A stretch of 9,086 nucleotides of DNA. Origin: Actinomycetota bacterium (GTDB lineage: Bacteria > Actinomycetota > Actinomycetes > S36-B12 > UBA5976). Positions 6,990 to 9,086 of the stretch are shown here, one piece after another; position 1 is the stretch's first letter; every line of letters begins with the position of its first letter. The stretch spans positions 1 through 9,086 of the forward strand of contig CANKTT010000052.1 in assembly GCA_947486505.1 (NCBI GenBank), in the 5' to 3' direction. Made by a program: the position numbers and the translations under genes. The notes below the pieces were generated by a model that saw nothing but the letters and a program-made list of their open reading frames with translations, made no database searches and was not told the origin of the DNA.

Positions 6990-7001
6990 TCTCGTACGAG
7001 A
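6990..7001. repeat. 12-bp palindrome TCTCGTACGAGA
   Basis: TCTCGTACGAGA is perfectly self-complementary and sits nine bases upstream of the preferred lyase ATG, adjacent to candidate operator site 2. As RNA its ability to fold is limited because no loop exists, so a dimeric protein site is more plausible. Chance origin is not excluded. Confidence 0.35.
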
Positions 7002-7013
7002 TGGTATACAAGT
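7001..7013 (-). promoter_or_regulatory. Candidate GntR operator, site 2
   Basis: On the minus strand this reads CTTGTATACCA (7012-7002), matching site 3 at TTGTATAC with one arm imperfect. It lies 23-28 bases before the lyase ATG, downstream of any promoter for that operon, where a bound repressor could block transcription. It supports ATG 6981 over GTG 7017 as the lyase start. Confidence 0.5.
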
Positions 7014-7038
7014 CCACCTGTATCCGAATATGGAATCC

Positions 7039-7068
7039 CCAGATTTATCGGGTTTTTTAGAAATCTGG
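7039..7068. repeat. 8-bp inverted repeat with 14-base spacer
   Basis: CCAGATTT (7039-7046) is exactly complementary to AAATCTGG (7061-7068). The spacer contains GGGTTTTTT (7050-7058), a string also found at 2894-2902 in the other divergent region. The repeat lies between the two operator-like sites and could bind a second dimeric regulator. Confidence 0.4.
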
Positions 7069-7085
7069 TCGCTAATAGGTTAAAT

Positions 7086-7097
7086 TTTGTATACAAA
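7086..7097. promoter_or_regulatory. Candidate GntR operator, site 3 (best site)
   Basis: TTTGTATACAAA is a perfect 12-bp palindrome, 29 bases before the CoA-transferase GTG. It has the T-N-G-T / A-C-N-A arm pattern favoured by FadR-type GntR proteins and is the most symmetric of the three TGTATAC sites in the window. Binding by the GntR protein of this locus is inference. Confidence 0.65.
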
Positions 7098-7125
7098 TAG
7101 AGCAGCCGATCGAAAAGGATAAACC

Positions 7126-8322
7126 GTGACTGGACCATTGAGTGACCTAAGACTTGTTGAGCTAGGTCAATTACTTGCCGGACCATACTGTGGCCAGCTT
7201 TTGGGTGACTACGGCGCGGAAGTTATCAAGATCGAAGACCCAAAGCGTGGCGACCCGCTTCGCGACTGGGGTCAGGAAAAGTCACACGGAAAGTCACTTT
7301 GGTGGCCGATTGCGGCTCGCAATAAGAAGTGTGTAACTGCAGATCTTCGCACCCCTGAGGGTCAACAGATCGTAAAAGAACTTGTTGAGCAATCAGACAT
7401 GCTGCTTGAAAACTTCCGTCCCGGAACACTTGAGCGCTGGGGACTTGGTTACGACGTTTTGTCCAAAATCAATCCAGGACTGATTCTGATTCGCGTAAGT
7501 GGCTACGGACAAACCGGACCTTACGCGCCACGTCCAGGTTACGCATCAGTCGGTGAAGCTATGGGTGGCCTGCGTTATGTAATTGGTGAACCAGATCGCA
7601 TGCCAGCGCGTGCGGGTATTTCACTTGGTGATTCTTTGGCTGCGACATTTGCAACACTTGGCGCATTAGCCGCACTGCACTCCAAAGAAAAGACCGGCAA
7701 GGGTCAAGTAATCGATGCCTCGATTTACGAATCAGTAATGGCTTACATGGAATCTTTGATTCCAGAATGGGCAATTGGCGGTTACCAACGTGAACGCACT
7801 GGATCAGTGCTTCCTAAAATCACACCTAGCAATGTCTACCCAACTAAGTCCGGCGAAATGCTTTTGATCGCAGCAAACATGGACACAGTATTTAAGCGCC
7901 TGGCCCATGCAATGGGTAAGCCAGAACTTGCGGATGATCCAAAGTACGCAACTCACATTGCGCGAGGCGACAACACCGCAGAACTAGATGCCATGATCGC
8001 GGACTGGAGCCGTACCTGGGAAATGAAAGATTTGATAAATCACTTGATCGAAGAAGAAGTTCCACATGGCTTGGTTTACACCGCAAAAGACATGATTGCT
8101 GATCCACACATTCAAGCGCGTGAGTCAATCATCAATGTGGATGTGCCTGGTGTTGGGGAATTCCCAATGCAGAACATCTTCCCGTTCTTCTCAGATACCA
8201 AGCCTTCAATTCGTTGGAGTGGACCTGGGCATGGCGAGCACACCGATGAAGTTTACGGAGACCTACTTGGTTATGACGCGGCGAAATTAGCTGACTTGCG
8301 TTCCCGAGGGATCATCAAGTAA
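7126..8322 (+). CDS. CaiB/BaiF (class III) CoA-transferase
   Basis: The 398-residue protein has the standard class III features: N-terminal LRLVELGQLLAGPYCGQLLG (8-27), EVIKIEDPKRGDPLR (32-46), LLENFRPGTLERWGLGYD (93-110), VSGYGQTGP (124-132) and the catalytic aspartate Asp169 in SLGDSLAATFA. The same position, Asp169, carries the acyl anhydride in formyl-CoA transferase. These enzymes move CoA between acyl groups, commonly from succinyl-CoA to a carboxylic acid, in the cytosol. The start is GTG with AAAGGA at 7114-7119. It is transcribed rightward from the divergent region shared with the lyase operon, beneath the best operator candidate, so the two are probably co-regulated. I infer it activates the free acid released upstream, for use by the dehydrogenase or lyase. 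The exact acid is not deducible. Confidence 0.95.
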   Translation: MTGPLSDLRLVELGQLLAGPYCGQLLGDYGAEVIKIEDPKRGDPLRDWGQEKSHGKSLWWPIAARNKKCVTADLRTPEGQQIVKELVEQSDMLLENFRPGTLERWGLGYDVLSKINPGLILIRVSGYGQTGPYAPRPGYASVGEAMGGLRYVIGEPDRMPARAGISLGDSLAATFATLGALAALHSKEKTGKGQVIDASIYESVMAYMESLIPEWAIGGYQRERTGSVLPKITPSNVYPTKSGEMLLIAANMDTVFKRLAHAMGKPELADDPKYATHIARGDNTAELDAMIADWSRTWEMKDLINHLIEEEVPHGLVYTAKDMIADPHIQARESIINVDVPGVGEFPMQNIFPFFSDTKPSIRWSGPGHGEHTDEVYGDLLGYDAAKLADLRSRGIIK

Positions 8323-8338
8323 TTCACTGCACTTGGAT

Positions 8339-9086
8339 TTACTTGTACATCCAAGAGTAAATTTCAGGGCGACGGTCGTTCCAAACTGGCCAGTCTTTGC
8401 GTGCCTTCGCGAGTAATGACATGTCTAGTTCGGCATGAATGATTTCTGGATAGTTATGTCCGCCCGCTTCAGCAAGCACTTCACCAGTAGGGGCAATCAC
8501 ACATGATCGTCCAAAGAAGTCGTGAGTTTTACCGCCGCAGGTTTCTTCGCCTGATCGATTTGAAGCGATAACAAAAACGCCCATTTCCATTGCGCGAAGT
8601 CGCAGGTCATCGATGAAGAGTGATTCGCGCCACCCAAGTGAAGAAACTGCGAGCAATACAACATCGGCACCAAGAGCGCGATTAGCCATCCATGGCTCCG
8701 AGAAAGCGCGGTCGTAACAAATCAATGCGCCAGTAGATACACCGTCAACATCGAAGTTCATTGGACCAGGTCCTGCCGTGCAGTATTCGTCCTCATGCAC
8801 GTCGAGCGTCGGCATGTGAACTGATGGTGCAGTGAGCTTACGAAATGCTGGGTAAGTTTTGCCATCATGTGTCTTGCCGTGAACAACGTCACCGTTGCGA
8901 TTTAGAATCACAAGCGAGTTGTAGCGTACATCGTTGTCATTTTCGTACATTCCAAAGCCAAGCGCGGTGTTGTGATCCTTCGCAAATTTTGCGAAAGCTG
9001 CAGTAGATGCCCCACCAATCACTGGCTCGGCCCAATCTCGGTATTTAGGACTCTTATCGCCAGCGGCAAAGTAAGGGGTGGTTGCA
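8339..9086 (-). CDS. Nitrilase-superfamily carbon-nitrogen hydrolase, N-terminus cut by window edge
   Basis: The frame is open from the window edge to TAA at 8341-8339, giving 248 visible residues. A GTG at 9022 is internal, because family-like sequence (TPYFAAGD, KYRDWAEPV) continues upstream of it to the edge. Catalytic Cys lies in ALICYDRAFSEP (codon 8719-8717). The probable catalytic Lys is in FRKLTAP (codon about 8839-8837). The first catalytic Glu, usually a few residues before the TPYF segment, would fall just outside the window. GRSCVIAPTGEVLAEAG is the family's C-terminal strand-turn. Members hydrolyse amides, nitriles or N-carbamoyl groups; beta-ureidopropionase and N-carbamoyl-amino-acid hydrolases belong here. 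Near rutA, a ureido-acid hydrolase replacing RutB is an attractive inference. It converges with the CoA-transferase, 16 bases apart, with no terminator visible. Confidence 0.9.
   Translation of the reverse strand, partial: ATTPYFAAGDKSPKYRDWAEPVIGGASTAAFAKFAKDHNTALGFGMYENDNDVRYNSLVILNRNGDVVHGKTHDGKTYPAFRKLTAPSVHMPTLDVHEDEYCTAGPGPMNFDVDGVSTGALICYDRAFSEPWMANRALGADVVLLAVSSLGWRESLFIDDLRLRAMEMGVFVIASNRSGEETCGGKTHDFFGRSCVIAPTGEVLAEAGGHNYPEIIHAELDMSLLAKARKDWPVWNDRRPEIYSWMYK

Larger units (their letters stand above)
6982..7125. promoter_or_regulatory. Divergent control region between the lyase operon and the CoA-transferase
   Basis: About 144 bases serve both directions. They hold two GTATAC operator-like sites, a 12-bp palindrome with a GTAC core and an 8-bp inverted repeat, listed separately. 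TAAATT at 7081-7086 is a possible rightward -10 element that abuts the strongest operator, consistent with repression by promoter occlusion, but I find no clear -35 partner. Leftward promoter elements are not obvious. Confidence 0.6.

Noticed and set aside
6982..7017. Twelve-residue N-terminal extension of the lyase from GTG 7017
   Set aside because: There is no ribosome site before this GTG, the family sequence begins after ATG 6981, and the extension would contain operator-like palindromes.
8339..9022. Complete 227-residue nitrilase starting at GTG 9022
   Set aside because: Family-like residues continue upstream in frame to the window edge, so the gene is partial and the GTG is an internal valine codon.

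Overview
The window holds one coherent catabolic locus of nine protein genes, two cut by the window edges, packed with gaps from overlap to about 220 bases. No RNA gene, insertion sequence, CRISPR array or origin is visible, and no gene-free stretch exceeds 300 bases. Base composition looks just under 50% GC, with ATG and GTG starts and clear purine-rich ribosome sites. The gene set (FadR-type GntR regulator, class III CoA-transferase, acyl-CoA dehydrogenase, HMG-CoA lyase family) with moderate GC would suit a streamlined aquatic actinobacterium. That assignment is inference only; no marker gene is present.

Layout. On the minus strand, an alpha/beta hydrolase (2845-2036), an acyl-CoA dehydrogenase (2036-888) and a DMT/EamA transporter (845 to beyond base 1) read leftward as one unit. 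A 222-base divergent control region (2846-3067) separates them from a rightward RutA-type flavin monooxygenase (3068-4138), which ends in a strong terminator. A second leftward operon runs HMG-CoA lyase family enzyme (6981-6052), WrbA-type reductase (6055-5444), FMN reductase (5441-4872) and GntR/FCD regulator (4854-4201). A second divergent control region (about 6982-7125) separates it from a rightward CaiB/BaiF CoA-transferase (7126-8322). A leftward nitrilase-superfamily amidohydrolase (8339 to beyond 9086) meets the CoA-transferase tail to tail.

How it may work together (inference). RutA opens a cyclic amide or ureide such as uracil, using reduced FMN from the neighbouring reductases. The nitrilase-type enzyme could take the N-carbamoyl hydrolysis that RutB performs in Escherichia coli. 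The alpha/beta hydrolase resembles RutD in size and in lacking a nucleophilic serine. CoA-transferase, acyl-CoA dehydrogenase and lyase would then process the carbon skeleton as CoA thioesters, unlike the E. coli route that ends at 3-hydroxypropionate. Three TGTATAC-type near-palindromes, all in the two divergent control regions, are the obvious candidate operators for the GntR regulator.

The most interesting point is this combination of a very typical RutA with a CoA-ester lower pathway and non-homologous stand-ins for other Rut proteins. The true substrate is not determined by the sequence.
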